Assembly (NCBI GenBank): GCA_030411725.1
Contig: MU839827.1
Coordinates: 806,001 to 870,000, forward strand
Reading direction: 5' to 3'
Source: Echria macrotheca
Lineage: Eukaryota; Ascomycota; Sordariomycetes; Sordariales; Schizotheciaceae
DNA: 64,000 bases
The notes below the pieces were generated by a model, which was given only the letters and a program-made list of their open reading frames with translations, made no database searches and was not told the origin of the DNA. Below, in pieces: positions 11,501-21,269 of the stretch (its first letter is position 1; every line of letters starts with the position of its first letter). The translations under genes and the position numbers were made by a program.

Positions 11501-14137
11501 TTGCGCACGGCGTCGATAGGGGTTGTTGCTTCCCATGGTTGTGATGATTTTGTTCCGCGATCGATATTTCTTGTTGAGGCTCGAAGCACGGTTGCTAAAC
11601 GTCTGCTTCTTTGAGCCGTCGTTCTCAAGGTTCTGTGGAATCTCGTAGTCCTGGACAAGCTTCAAGATGGAGTCCCTCAGCTGATGGTAGTCCTTGTCCA
11701 GCTCTGGCCGTTCATCCTCTGTGGAGTCGCCTTCGGTGTCACTGGTGGACGAATTCTCCTCTTCCACGTCCTCGTCTGGGTCGTACGTCATGTTTGTCGA
11801 CAGGTGGTTTCCGTCTGCCGAGATGAAAAGAACCGCCCAGCGCTCCGCACATGGATGACATGAACCGTAGACAACATCCTGGCCGAGAATCTGCGTCATT
11901 TCCTGGATGGCGAGACGGAGACGGATGCCGTCTTCCTCAAAGTTGCCCGATGGTTTCTGTCCCGACCCGTCGGAAAGCGGGGGAGAATACCTACGCGGGC
12001 TGCCTTCGTCCAACAGGGGCTCCCTAGAAGTTGTCGCCTCGCTGATAAAGGACTCGGCGCTGGTGCTGATGACAGACATGGTGTCAAAGTTGCTGGGCAT
12101 CGTCCGCGCAGACATGGGCTGGGATATAGCAGAAAATCCAGAGATGGATGGTGCGCCGGACCGGAGGCTGCCTGAGCGGGCTGATTGAGGTCGCCTTTCC
12201 GGGAAAAGGGCATTCACGAGTGTGGCCACATCCGCGGGACTCATGACCAGGTATGGATGGACCTCAGCAGTCTCCCTGAGCGAGGTTATGGACCTTGCCG
12301 GCAATAGCCTTGGCTTCTTCCGGAATTTCGACTCCCTGAAGCGGTTGTAGATGTTTTCAATGTGGCCCTTGACTTGGAGTGGTGTTGATACCGGAGTCCT
12401 GCTGTGGAGCATCTCGAGAACGAGCTTTTGCGCGTGCGTAGCCACGGATTTCAGTATCTTCTGCCGGCCGTACTCGGTGATGTGATAATCGGCCATGAGT
12501 CCATAGGCTTCCGGATGGATGACAACACCAAGGAGCCAAACGGTAAACAGGTATTTGGATACCAGCCATTTTCGAGTGCTCTCCACAAGGCCCTTATCTA
12601 GGCGCTTCAAGATTTCGTTGCCAAGTTCGACGAGTCCTTCTGGAATCCCGGTGTTGTCCTCGTCATCAATGACCTCAAAGAGCTCGTCGACCGCCCGGGC
12701 GTAGAATTCCTCGGCTGCAATCTGGTCCTTGGAGCTCCAGTCCGAGATGTTAAATCGCGTCCCGTGCTGATCCTCGGCACGGTCGAGCAAGAAAGCACCA
12801 TCCTCGAGGATTTTCATGAGATACCATTCCATATTGGACTTTCCGGCCCAGTCACGCATGGAGACCCAGACATTGAGGACCGAGATAATGGTCTGCTCAC
12901 TCCCGGTGGTCGGATCCGAGATAAGACGAGCGCATGCATTGGCCCAGATGGATATCCTGCGCTTGTCTTCGGCACTGTCGGGGCCTGCAGAATTAGCAAA
13001 GCACGTATAGATCAGGGCCGAGATCGGGTCGTGTCTTTGGAAGGAGAGGAGGCGCTCGATCGCGCTCCGCTCATGGGTCGAATGACGCGCTCCCGAACCA
13101 CCGGCGGCGGGGTTGCCAATGGTGCTGGAGTTGGACGAGGTACCACGGCCCGCTGGGCGGCTGTGATAGGGAAGGACGGATTCGATGGGCTCCAGTGTCT
13201 GATGGAAATTGGTGAGCGCGGCCAGTTCCAAATTGTTCAGCGACGCAATCCTGGTGGCCAGGTAGACCGGGTTGGTTCTGATCTGTGTTAGAAAATTGAG
13301 GATAGTCTCCCTGGCCGAAGCTGAGATCTCGCTGAGGAACGGAGTGATGGAACTGGGAGCTGGTGTTCCGCCGGCAACGGAACCCGTTGGCGTGTCCACG
13401 CTTTCCGACGACACAAGACCATGCAGCTCCATCTCCGGCTCCAACATGGCATACCGACGCGTCTCATCGCAGCTCTTGCGGACGTCAATCATGGCATTGT
13501 ACAGCGTGGCAAACGTCTTCTTGTCGTCTCCACGGAAGCAGTCAACCAAGTTGCGGTGTGCCATCTCACCACATCTCATCAGCCGGGCGGACAGCGCAGT
13601 GGAAACAAGGCTCCTCTGGAGGCGGACCCGCGTGTTTGCGCGCTTGCGCTCCTGATATTTGGACAGGCGCACCAGGTGGGCAAGCTCCTCCAACGTTGTC
13701 CCTTCCGTCTCCGGGCTGAGGTTCTGGTTCGTGTACAGGGAGACATCCGTCAGGAGCGGCCGCAGGAACCCCAGCTTGGATGGCTTCTCGTCGAGCGGAG
13801 AAGGCGGGCCATCGGTCGTCCCGAGACTGTCGGAGGACTCGTTCGGCGCGGCGGCGGCGGGCGGGGCTGTCGACTGTTCGATGATGGGCTTGCTGCGGGT
13901 CGGCATCGAAGCCGGAGCTTGCTGGATCGAGGAGCGCCTCGAGGCGTCTTCGGCACGGCGGGACGAGGTCGTCATGGTGTCTTTGGAGAGGCGCTGCGGG
14001 CTTCTCGACCGCATGCGTCGCGTGTGGGCGAGCTCGACATGGTTGTCGGAGGGAGAAGGGGTAGGCGACCTCGATTGCGGCGTGGCGGCGGCCGTAAGAG
14101 CTATGCTCGGCAACTCGGGGTTAGCAGACACACACAT
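8507..14137 (-). CDS. Very large conserved-looking protein of unknown function (1,876 residues), Sel1/TPR-like C-terminus
   Basis: This is an uninterrupted frame of 1,876 codons. I cannot name the family. The N-terminal 120 residues are Ser/Pro/Arg-rich and probably disordered. A folded helical region follows, beginning near LGFLRPLLTDVSLYTNQN. Acidic and Ser-rich linkers are present (for example EEENSSTSDTEGDSTEDERP). The C-terminal part has a helical pair around MWTITAKEGDSTAQRELAIF and IHWMEAAEQGGDELARRFM that resembles Sel1-like/TPR repeats (A-x-W/Y ... A-x-x-G-D). Between them lies a Gly-rich G-x-G-x ladder. The ATG at 14137 opens the frame; a later in-frame Met would shorten only the disordered start. 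The length and mix of disorder and helical repeats suggest a scaffold, but that is inference. The long leader region on its 5' side is unusual. Confidence 0.85.
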   Translation of the reverse strand: MCVSANPELPSIALTAAATPQSRSPTPSPSDNHVELAHTRRMRSRSPQRLSKDTMTTSSRRAEDASRRSSIQQAPASMPTRSKPIIEQSTAPPAAAAPNESSDSLGTTDGPPSPLDEKPSKLGFLRPLLTDVSLYTNQNLSPETEGTTLEELAHLVRLSKYQERKRANTRVRLQRSLVSTALSARLMRCGEMAHRNLVDCFRGDDKKTFATLYNAMIDVRKSCDETRRYAMLEPEMELHGLVSSESVDTPTGSVAGGTPAPSSITPFLSEISASARETILNFLTQIRTNPVYLATRIASLNNLELAALTNFHQTLEPIESVLPYHSRPAGRGTSSNSSTIGNPAAGGSGARHSTHERSAIERLLSFQRHDPISALIYTCFANSAGPDSAEDKRRISIWANACARLISDPTTGSEQTIISVLNVWVSMRDWAGKSNMEWYLMKILEDGAFLLDRAEDQHGTRFNISDWSSKDQIAAEEFYARAVDELFEVIDDEDNTGIPEGLVELGNEILKRLDKGLVESTRKWLVSKYLFTVWLLGVVIHPEAYGLMADYHITEYGRQKILKSVATHAQKLVLEMLHSRTPVSTPLQVKGHIENIYNRFRESKFRKKPRLLPARSITSLRETAEVHPYLVMSPADVATLVNALFPERRPQSARSGSLRSGAPSISGFSAISQPMSARTMPSNFDTMSVISTSAESFISEATTSREPLLDEGSPRRYSPPLSDGSGQKPSGNFEEDGIRLRLAIQEMTQILGQDVVYGSCHPCAERWAVLFISADGNHLSTNMTYDPDEDVEEENSSTSDTEGDSTEDERPELDKDYHQLRDSILKLVQDYEIPQNLENDGSKKQTFSNRASSLNKKYRSRNKIITTMGSNNPYRRRAQSVASSIAESPPKSIKGKETSETVEVSSPLIAMLTAASSQSKAQSDFVSAHLWWKTLQQLNALTSESLRRDGFATLLNIFSRGPRDSIRRSAAAIEDYDAWLVWLKQSQERAEGLIDSMMRRLRALRDKMWYVTDVRNSAPYADSRNVAVALKTMGIPRRWNSFQRIKSMMQRGPNSNYIFRTESQILDLLAAPEDQGGPNKLRDDQAEKTARWLQQYGIENFCRGEERIHRFCCEVDSCVSKLMGESMRDGPVLWSSDLYTRDRRTMESSKSARDTDTQSVWDDSASVISDPERRFGSIGRPPSLRGDLRTMSGQNMSQASFDSGRYSSRASTVISEVLDGQEYFGASSPVHQIDSQATFWSPFQHRATSPSAASRAHSPTTSVTNLSGSFHPPHHQSLPSQSQMSNGRPGTSASSNETIYQQRLSEEKTRFLSELRQTLTSLLLSDLGNLVFSRGSETDAWFEVLGQDCIDRREAILRRERQARARERRKSGKPQLKRMMEKRRSYSDLRGPGNDASSEKAASDIQSLGPDGTGGSNHGGSVHGGSVHGNESSATSDTISAQRHKQDGKKEGVPDFPFTKAYQRLLKMFCVHPNPYVKLNALFELEHLITASLNSSSRRSRSAWARSDLGSASSATDEHPTGMVASRSQPLEETIDNVKERRSHTMGFAPSFGMGGHGQGGRLSGGAGNTETRSIASMHPANTDAIANILQTLFRDPALRPKTLFRDLQFIAAFVPPSVLDKTEKGKAFWDAGLAALSLKQEVCRTMVEVADDVVKNYTQKRNGPTPTSSGTSGNRPGTGSTVSASNQDPATPTLSDAPPSPPVSPPSPLPLTTHSLADAARMWTITAKEGDSTAQRELAIFYLSNPELVERTTLPLSKPREVFKQAVMEKYGGGPSGRSGQAGSGSNRYHSHMAAQARAAGPAGSGGIGLGIGSGVGAGAGVGNDGTGVGAGMGVGDVRSDPALMCVAIHWMEAAEQGGDELARRFMAQNEMMMG

Positions 14138-14415
14138 CTAGATGGTCTGGCAATGGAGTTCAGTGTTTTGCTCCGACATACGCGGCGACGAATGGATAGC
14201 AACGGGCGACGAGAGGGAGCGCTGCATGGATATCATAATGCCATGTGAGGACCCGGGCTGCGGTGCGCGATCACCCCGGCCGACCAGCGAATTGCTGCCA
14301 GCTCCTTTGGGGCAGAGACAAGGCTACGACGAACAAATCGGGCCTTGATGCGATGTGCTGGCGGCCCAAAGGTTCGAGGCGTCTGCACTTTGGGATCGGC
14401 GCGGGCGTTGGAGGA

Positions 14416-14445
14416 GGGAGGGAGGGAGCGAGAGGGAGGGAGGGG
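14416..14445 (+). other. G-quadruplex candidate 1
   Basis: Six runs of three or more G (14416, 14420, 14424, 14434, 14438, 14442) are separated by loops of 1-7 nt. This satisfies the usual G4 pattern. It lies about 280 bp upstream of the start codon of the giant-protein gene, with the G-rich strand opposite to the coding strand. Confidence 0.6.
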
Positions 14446-14530
14446 CAGCTGACAGCTGCGAACTGCGATTGTCGGGGTGCGACACCAGCTCTCTCTCGCC
14501 TCAGATCGCCGGCAGGGTCATGGTCTCGTC

Positions 14531-14553
14531 GGGGGCGGGGGAGGGGGAAGGGG
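14531..14553 (+). other. G-quadruplex candidate 2
   Basis: Four G runs of 4-5 bases with 1-2 nt loops form a compact and strong G4 pattern, about 90 bp from the first candidate, in the same presumed promoter or leader. Confidence 0.6.
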
Positions 14554-17500
14554 AGAACGGAGGCAGTGGTGGCAGTGGCTGCTGCGAGGTTTGCAAGATT
14601 TGGCAGACAATGGCGAGGGCTGCCAGACAGATGTCGGACAACGCAGAGGCACAAGCAGGACCGAAGGGACAAGATGTGTTTCCTCGCACCTCCATATGGC
14701 TGCTGCTGCTGTGTGTTGATGTACCAGGGCACCAGCGACGTGGGGTAGCAGCCAGACCGCGCTAGACCCGATGCGGCGGCCAGCTGTGGGCGGGACAGCT
14801 CTACAGCCAGTGGCACTGTCTGCAGCCTCTCAGATTCTCAACCTTTTGCGGCAATCGAATCTCAACCTCGCCGTCAATCCACAGATCCAGGCTGGCGCTG
14901 TGGTGTTGGGACCGCCACGGCTGGTGATTTGGCAAGGCGGCCCCGTCTCTCGTCATTCTGGCGAGACCTCGCACTGCATATCCCGTTGGGGCGTCTTCTG
15001 CTCTGTGTAATGGGTAGTCACGTAGCTTTGCACACCGTTGCGTGGTGCTGACTCGACGCGCATCTGAAGTGTTTGGCTGCCACTTGTTTCGTTCCCTTTT
15101 CTTGGACCGACTTCAGCCTGACACACCACACACGCCCGACCTTGGTCCGGTACATGCTCAGCTGGCTGATGCTCGCCAATCACTTGTGTCGGTGCAGACC
15201 TCCCCCTTTACCTCAGCTTTCGCGATGTTATATTGCCCACAAAACTTGTCGAGTCACGTCAGCGCTCCGACTTGCCGTCCACCATTATTTGCCTCTGCTC
15301 AGGTACCGACCAATGTCAGTCTGTGCCCGATCTCCTCCTCCCCGACTCGCGAATCTCCTGCCACCTCACCAGGCCTGAAATCTTGGGACAGTCAAGTGTT
15401 GTCAGGAGTTACAAAGGAAGGTACGGAAGTACTTTCGCTGGCAACGACGTCTTCCAGCCTTCGACGTTGAGAGCGGGATGGCTGGGCGTCGCTAGCCGCG
15501 CCCCTGGCCTTCCCGAAACAGGCGTGCATCGTGGCTGAGGACCTCGTTGCTGTCGATGTCGTGAGCTTGCCGAGGTGTCGTCTGGGTTTCGGCGTCTTTT
15601 CTCGACTGCCGCGGGTCTCACGGTCAGTCCTCTTCGGTCCTGGATCTTCCACAGCCGGACAGTGAGCTGGCCTTGCATTTTCGCCCCCCCGCCTTTTTCC
15701 ATCATCCGGCCCTGGTTTTGGCGGCCTGCTGGCCCTGTACCCAATCCCCAGCCTCCACGACCCAAACCCACCCGGACGGGCCCGCATGCGATGCGGTCAA
15801 ACCCAGTCAAATTGAGTGTCGCCCGGTTGCCAACTCAGTCGTCGACGGCCAATCATGCGCCACCCACCATGTCGCCTCTCCCGCAGCCACCGCGGCCGGC
15901 GCCTTTCCATGTCGTCTTCTGGCTCGCTTCTCCCGCACCGCCCAAACGCGATCGTCCAATGCCAGACTCTCCCCAACCATGTTTTGTTGGGTGCCACCCG
16001 ATCGTCCTTCCCACGGCCGGGCCTGAGCCAGATTTGGGTCGTCAATGGCGTCCCCAGAGGGGAGGCTCTCAACGAACAGAGGGCCAGCTAGCCTCACGTC
16101 GTGCCTTGGTCATGTTAGTGACCTGGAGATGACATGCCTCAAGGCCCAAACGAAGCTGCCGCCTCTTATTCGACCGAGCTGAGGGTCTTTACGGAGATCA
16201 AGGCTACCCGAGGCGATGCGGACTACTCGCGGAGGGCAGCATGCCAACCCTGATGCATCATCCAGATCGCTTGACTGCACGTCAGACGGCTCGTCCCAAT
16301 CCTAGTCCAGGAACGGCCTCTTACACCGCCCGCCCAGTTCGTGTGAGAGCCCGTCAGACGATTCGTTGTCGAGACCAGAGCTCTGGCTGGAGGGTACCAC
16401 AAGGCTTCCCGTCTCCCCTTCCCCTATCTCCCCCTTTATAGGCCCGCCTCCCAGAGTCGATATTGACTCATGACAAACTGCCTTTGATGCTCCCAATGAG
16501 TGTCGTCCTGATAACACCCGTCCATGCAAGAAGCCACCCGATTACCCCGAGGGCTCGCCGCGCATGTTCAGGATTGGTACCGCCTGCAGGCGAGCCGCTG
16601 CAAGGACATCAATACGTGTCTCGAACCCATGGCAGAGAATCGAGACAGGGTAACGTAATCTTTCTCCTACTGGGCGATGATATCTACTGCCATGGCAGAT
16701 AGGCCACGAGGAAGGGACCGGCTAAGCCCTAGTTGGGAAAGTCTAGGTGTTCCCAAGTTGGCAACAGGGAGGTCTAGGTGGAAGCAAAGGTGACTCGAAG
16801 CGCTCACTTATCTCGATATATGCAGTGTCTCGTGCCACAAGAAGGGGTCTTCAGGGGACGCTCTTGATACCGAGCTCGGTAGAACGCAGCATCTGATGAC
16901 GTTGGTGTTTCCCCTTGTGCGCCTGTGGTTGGCCACTTCACAGAATCTGGAATGGGAATTTTGCCCATGTGGACGATTTGCAAGTAGGACAAGTAGAAAA
17001 AAAGAATATCACACAGGGCGTTGAGGTATATCGGGTAGTGGCATGATGGACACGACGAACGGTTAGACATTGTGACAACATTGACAACACATTTACTATA
17101 CAAGAGAAAGAATTTGCCGTTTGGATGAATGGCTTGGTGAGAATCACACACACATGCGTGTATATACAACTCACGAGACAAATCTTTGCTGCATTATCTC
17201 TTTCCTGACGTGGCTGTTTCGTCTGGTCGATGATGCGGATGTAACAGCCAACGAGGTGAAAGTAGCACAGTTCAGAAATCCTGTCTGAACCGCTAGATAA
17301 TAACCTTGACCATACTAAGAAAAGGCCCTACTCATTCATGACGATAGACCAAATTCCACCAAGATTGGCGGCCATCATGGGGATAGACTATTAGCCCCTC
17401 CACCAACCGCAAAACGAGCACTTGAATAACAGTCGCCCTGCATTTACCCAATTCAAGTCTACCTACCAATATCCAAAGCCACCCAAGTAGATATATCTGC

Positions 17501-18072
17501 TCCTCCTATTTTAAGCACATGTCATAAATCTCAAAACACAAGATGGGAAAACGGTTCGTAGTGTTATATTATCCCATACCTTAGGTATCTAACCGCCGCC
17601 TGGATAGGTACCAACCGCCAACCGCTTGCATGACCGCCGCCTCATCAAAATCCCAGGTGGTAGCGAAGGGTCTCCCTGCCGCAGTACCGCCAGCCGCCGA
17701 CACCCATACCGACCGCATGCAAGTGATATCCGACCAAAAACACCCTTGACGAAGAAAAAACGGATAATCACACACAGAAACAGCGGTAGCGATGCGGTGA
17801 AGGGGGGCGGTCTTGGACGAGTTCGAGAGCGGCCGCAGAACTGGCCGCATGAGGATTGTGTTTTCAACAAACACCCCCTGTTTTCTTTCCTCAGCGGTGT
17901 TGATCCTATCCTTCCTAGGGATATCTACATGACTCTAACAGACAAAAGCACATGATGGCCGGCGAATGCGCCGGGGAGAAAGCCGGTAACGCCTTCCCCG
18001 CTTTCCGCCCTCCAGCTTGCATCGCATCATACACACGCACACATACACACGACCCTCTTCAAGGACCCCTCA

Positions 18073-19977
18073 CTACCCCCTGCCAAATCGGACGTCGAAA
18101 TCCTTGAGCACGCTCATGATGCTTGCAGCCTCAACCTCGATTGGTGCCCGCCCGGCCGCGACATGGGCGTGGCCGTGAAATAGCCCCCCTGCTCCCTTCA
18201 TATTCTCCGGCGGCACCGGCACCGCCCGGAGCTTGGGCAGCCAAGAACCGATGTCGTCTGCCGCCTCGTCAAAGTGCCGATGGCTGGCCAGGGTCTTGTA
18301 GGCATCTGCACATGACAGGCTGAGGCCCAGGCCCGAGTTCGACGATGGTGAGCCGTTGTTGGGCTGGCCTCCTCCTCCTGCATCTGCGGTCGAGCTGCCC
18401 GCTTTGCAGCAGCCGCCTGGTCCGGCATTGCCACAGCAGCCTCCGGATTGTTGCTGACCCCGGTTGTTGCGCTCGAAATTTGCCGCCAACGACCGGCAGA
18501 ATAGGCCGGACTTGGGGTCAGATAGACACTGTGCACACGTTCCGGGGCCATTAGGACCGCAGCTACCGGCGGCTCTCTGAGACGCTCCAGGTTTCTCGGT
18601 GCGCGTGCGCTGGAGGGACTGGAGACCGGGCAATTTTATTGCCCCGGTCGCAGTGACCTCCATTGGTATGGGGACAACGTCGTTCTCCGAAGGCGGAGGT
18701 GTATGCGTCTGTTGTGTTATTTGGTGGTTAGGAGTAGGAAGCGGCGGAGGAGCCGTAGAAGCGGGCACCATCGTTTCGGCGCATACACAATAAGTACCGT
18801 CTGAGCAAAACCCACAAGCATCCTCGGGCTCTATGGAAGTCAGTGTATGAGGTTCTGTTAAAGGCGCTGGCGTGGCCGTTGGCGATGCTGCGTTCTCGGG
18901 TGGGGAGAAGAAGGTGGTGAAATTGGTCTCCATCTCCAGCTCCGGGTCGGTGCGCTGCCTCTTCTCCGGGGCAGCCGTGATCAACAACGAACCAGGTGAT
19001 CGTGGTCGTTTCAGATCGGCTGCTATCGATGCCTTTACTGTCTCTTCCAGACAAGCGCATCGTGATCCTTCGGTACACCCTCCGCACCATATCGGAATCT
19101 CAGCCGGTTGGAATACTTGCTCGGCGCAAGCGCATGGCCCGTTGGCGGTGCAGTTGCCACAAGTGAGGTCTAACGATGTATTCGCCGTATCTGGCGGGGT
19201 TATCATTTGGGAGATGGGGAGTGCTTGGGTGAGTGGCCTGGGTCCAGGTGCTGAGACATTGTTCGATCGTGCAAGCTTGGGGGCGATGGGCACATGTCGT
19301 GAGGACCGCATCCCTTCGATCTGGGTTTGCTCTGGTACTGGCTTTGCGCCTCCATCGCCAGATAGATTACTGCGGCTCAGCCTCTCCTTCTCCAACAGTG
19401 CCTCTAGCCCCTGGCATCGCAGTTGCAATGTCCGGCTCTCGGCTTCGAGGTAGGTGATGCGATCCCGCATCTCTCGTACGGTGCGCTCGTGTTCCTCTTT
19501 TTGCTCCTCCAGCTGTTCTTCTAGCTCTCCGACGCGGGCGGCTCTTCGCTCTCGAAACGCCCTCTGAGCTGCGCGGTTTTGCGCTTTGCGCTTCGTGGGC
19601 GGCGTGTCCGTCGCCGGCTTCCGGCCGGGTTTTGGTCGCGGCGGCAATGTCCATTCCTTGCTCGTCATACTAACGGGACCCGTGGCCGATGGCGAATCGA
19701 GCGACGCCATTCCGGGAGCGACCGCCGACGGTTTAATTGGCGGTGGTAATCTTGCCGTAGTCGCAGGCTGGATTGGGAGCGGTGATGCTGCTGAGGGGCT
19801 CAAAGCAGCGAGTGTCACCGGTGAGCTTGTCGAGGTAGGAGTTGATGCCGCACTCAACTGGTACTGGTGGGCGATAGGCAGCGTGCTGGTAGACGGCGCA
19901 AAAGAAGATGTCAAATCGATCTCGACATTTTTGGGGGTCAGGCCACCACCAGCCGTAGAAGTGATGGCAGCCGCCAT
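18073..19977 (-). CDS. hapX: HapX, bZIP regulator of iron homeostasis
   Basis: HapX partners with the CCAAT-binding complex to repress iron-consuming pathways under starvation and to activate vacuolar iron storage under excess. Seen: a single 634-codon exon. Residues 108-121 (KEWTLPPRPKPGRK) match the Hap4-like CBC-binding element. The bZIP basic region is at about 128-147 (KRKAQNRAAQRAFRERRAAR), followed by a leucine-zipper coiled coil to about 200. There are four cysteine-rich regions: A at 273-285 (CGNCTANGPCACA), B at 298-309, C at 388-399 and D at 473-494 (including CAQC). These are the iron-sensing motifs known in HapX. Two further Cys-Cys pairs (514-515, 523-524) sit in a Gly-rich stretch after region D. 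It is divergent from COG2; a GATA-type palindrome lies about 460 bp upstream. Confidence 0.96.
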   Translation of the reverse strand: MAAAITSTAGGGLTPKNVEIDLTSSFAPSTSTLPIAHQYQLSAASTPTSTSSPVTLAALSPSAASPLPIQPATTARLPPPIKPSAVAPGMASLDSPSATGPVSMTSKEWTLPPRPKPGRKPATDTPPTKRKAQNRAAQRAFRERRAARVGELEEQLEEQKEEHERTVREMRDRITYLEAESRTLQLRCQGLEALLEKERLSRSNLSGDGGAKPVPEQTQIEGMRSSRHVPIAPKLARSNNVSAPGPRPLTQALPISQMITPPDTANTSLDLTCGNCTANGPCACAEQVFQPAEIPIWCGGCTEGSRCACLEETVKASIAADLKRPRSPGSLLITAAPEKRQRTDPELEMETNFTTFFSPPENAASPTATPAPLTEPHTLTSIEPEDACGFCSDGTYCVCAETMVPASTAPPPLPTPNHQITQQTHTPPPSENDVVPIPMEVTATGAIKLPGLQSLQRTRTEKPGASQRAAGSCGPNGPGTCAQCLSDPKSGLFCRSLAANFERNNRGQQQSGGCCGNAGPGGCCKAGSSTADAGGGGQPNNGSPSSNSGLGLSLSCADAYKTLASHRHFDEAADDIGSWLPKLRAVPVPPENMKGAGGLFHGHAHVAAGRAPIEVEAASIMSVLKDFDVRFGRG

Positions 19978-21269
19978 GTCCGTCGTCGCCTTGCGGGCAC
20001 TGATTGGATGTGTGCGTAGCGGGGCAAACCACGATTTCGCTGCGGATTTTTCGACCTTGCTCCGTCGGAAGCCGAGCCAGGTTCAAGCGTGGGGCATTGA
20101 CGAACCGTAATGCCGGGAATCTGTTTCTCTTTGTCCGCCAGCTTCGAAAGTATAATCCGGGGTAATTAACACTTTTCGACAGCAGACCAAAGTAGTGTAC
20201 AGGCTGGGAGGACGATTGAGAGAGAGGTGAAAGCGAGACGGGATGTGGCCGTCTTGAAATGGCCGGATGAAGAGGGGAAGTCTGAGAAACTGGTGCAAAT
20301 TCCCACAGGCACTTGCGCCCCTTTCGTCCGCACAAATCCGCGTCCCTGCGAAGCCGGAGGTCTCAGCGGCGGCGCCAGCTTGTTCTGCACTGTGATTTGA
20401 CAGGAGGGAGTGGTGATGGCTCGGCTGACCCACTTTTGATCTGATTGATAAGATCATGACTGAGCGCTAGGCTAAATTCGCTCTAGCGCCTCGAACTCCA
20501 TCTCGGATGGATCCCGAGATCGTTCCTGGTCCCCATCAACTTCTGAAGTTCTGACAGAGGCGGGACGGTTCTTCTGAATTTCACTCTTGCCGTAACGGGC
20601 CGCAAGTATTCGGTCGTGTTACGGAGTAGGTGTGCTAGAAACAGAAAACGTATTTTTATGCCACCAAGTTTCCGGGTTTTTAAGGACAGACACATGCTCC
20701 TAGTCAATCCAGCACCGAACCGCGTGCCAGATCCGCAAGTACAAATCGAGTCCACAGGCGCCGAAAACCGCCGCTTTGAGATCCCAAATATGTCATTCTG
20801 CCTCGGTAGGATATCCCTCTTTTCAACGCTAAAGCCGCCATTTTCAGCTCAATGGGCTCTCGGCGGCAGTACTTCGGACATCCTGGCAAGAGACCTAAAA
20901 CACGTGGAATCAGGGACAAGTAGCAACATGAAGTGTAAATAATCCTAACTGGATGTCGGCTCTGTCACATTAGAATGACACTGGTCTCTCTTGGTGTAGC
21001 ATGTGGACTCGAAATAACCATGCACGGTGAGAGGGGCTTGAATAAGTCGAGAACGGCGATCTCATGCCAAGAAATCCAAGTGTCTCCACAGCCCTCCACG
21101 GTCCACCCCGCAGTGCATTGGCCCAAGCGAACTGTGAAGCGGGAGTCACTGTGAATGCACAACCAACAGCACTTCCGGTCAAGACCCTGGACAAGACCGA
21201 GCCAGCAGCTCAACGGGACTCGGGGAACGCGGCATTCCATTCCTGGATCATCAACTATCCACAGCCAAA
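19978..21269. promoter_or_regulatory. Divergent intergenic region between hapX and COG2
   Basis: About 1.3 kb separates the two start codons with no supported gene. It must contain the promoter of the iron-regulated hapX and that of the presumably constitutive COG2 gene. The minus strand carries a CCAAT pentamer at 20003-20007, close to the hapX ATG. Confidence 0.6.
20437..20456. promoter_or_regulatory. Palindromic GATA-type element upstream of hapX (candidate siderophore-GATA repressor site)
   Basis: A 20-bp element has inverted arms TGATCT and AGATCA around GATTGATA, and contains GATAA on the plus strand. The known SreA/SRE-type repressor of hapX binds ATCWGATAA. Here the ATCTGAT half and the GATAA half are both present but overlap imperfectly, so this is a candidate rather than a consensus match. 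Confidence 0.35.

Larger units (their letters stand above)
14138..18072. other. 3.9 kb gene-free region upstream of the giant-protein gene
   Basis: Open frames up to about 185 codons occur on both strands, but they overlap one another in mutually shifted frames, are Pro/Arg/Ser-rich and carry no family motif, so I do not call genes. The first part (14400-14560) is very G-rich on the plus strand. The region could hold a long 5' UTR, an unannotated non-coding RNA or multi-element promoter. It is the largest gene-free block in the window. Confidence 0.45.

Noticed and set aside
13421..14248. A 275-codon plus-strand frame opposite the giant-protein N-terminus
   Set aside because: It is antisense of a Ser/Pro/Arg-rich coding region, low complexity, with no support for a second gene.
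15575..16132. A 185-codon frame in the 3.9 kb gene-free region
   Set aside because: It is Pro/Arg/Ser-rich, overlaps equally long frames in two other phases and on the other strand, and lacks any motif; most likely chance in GC-rich DNA.
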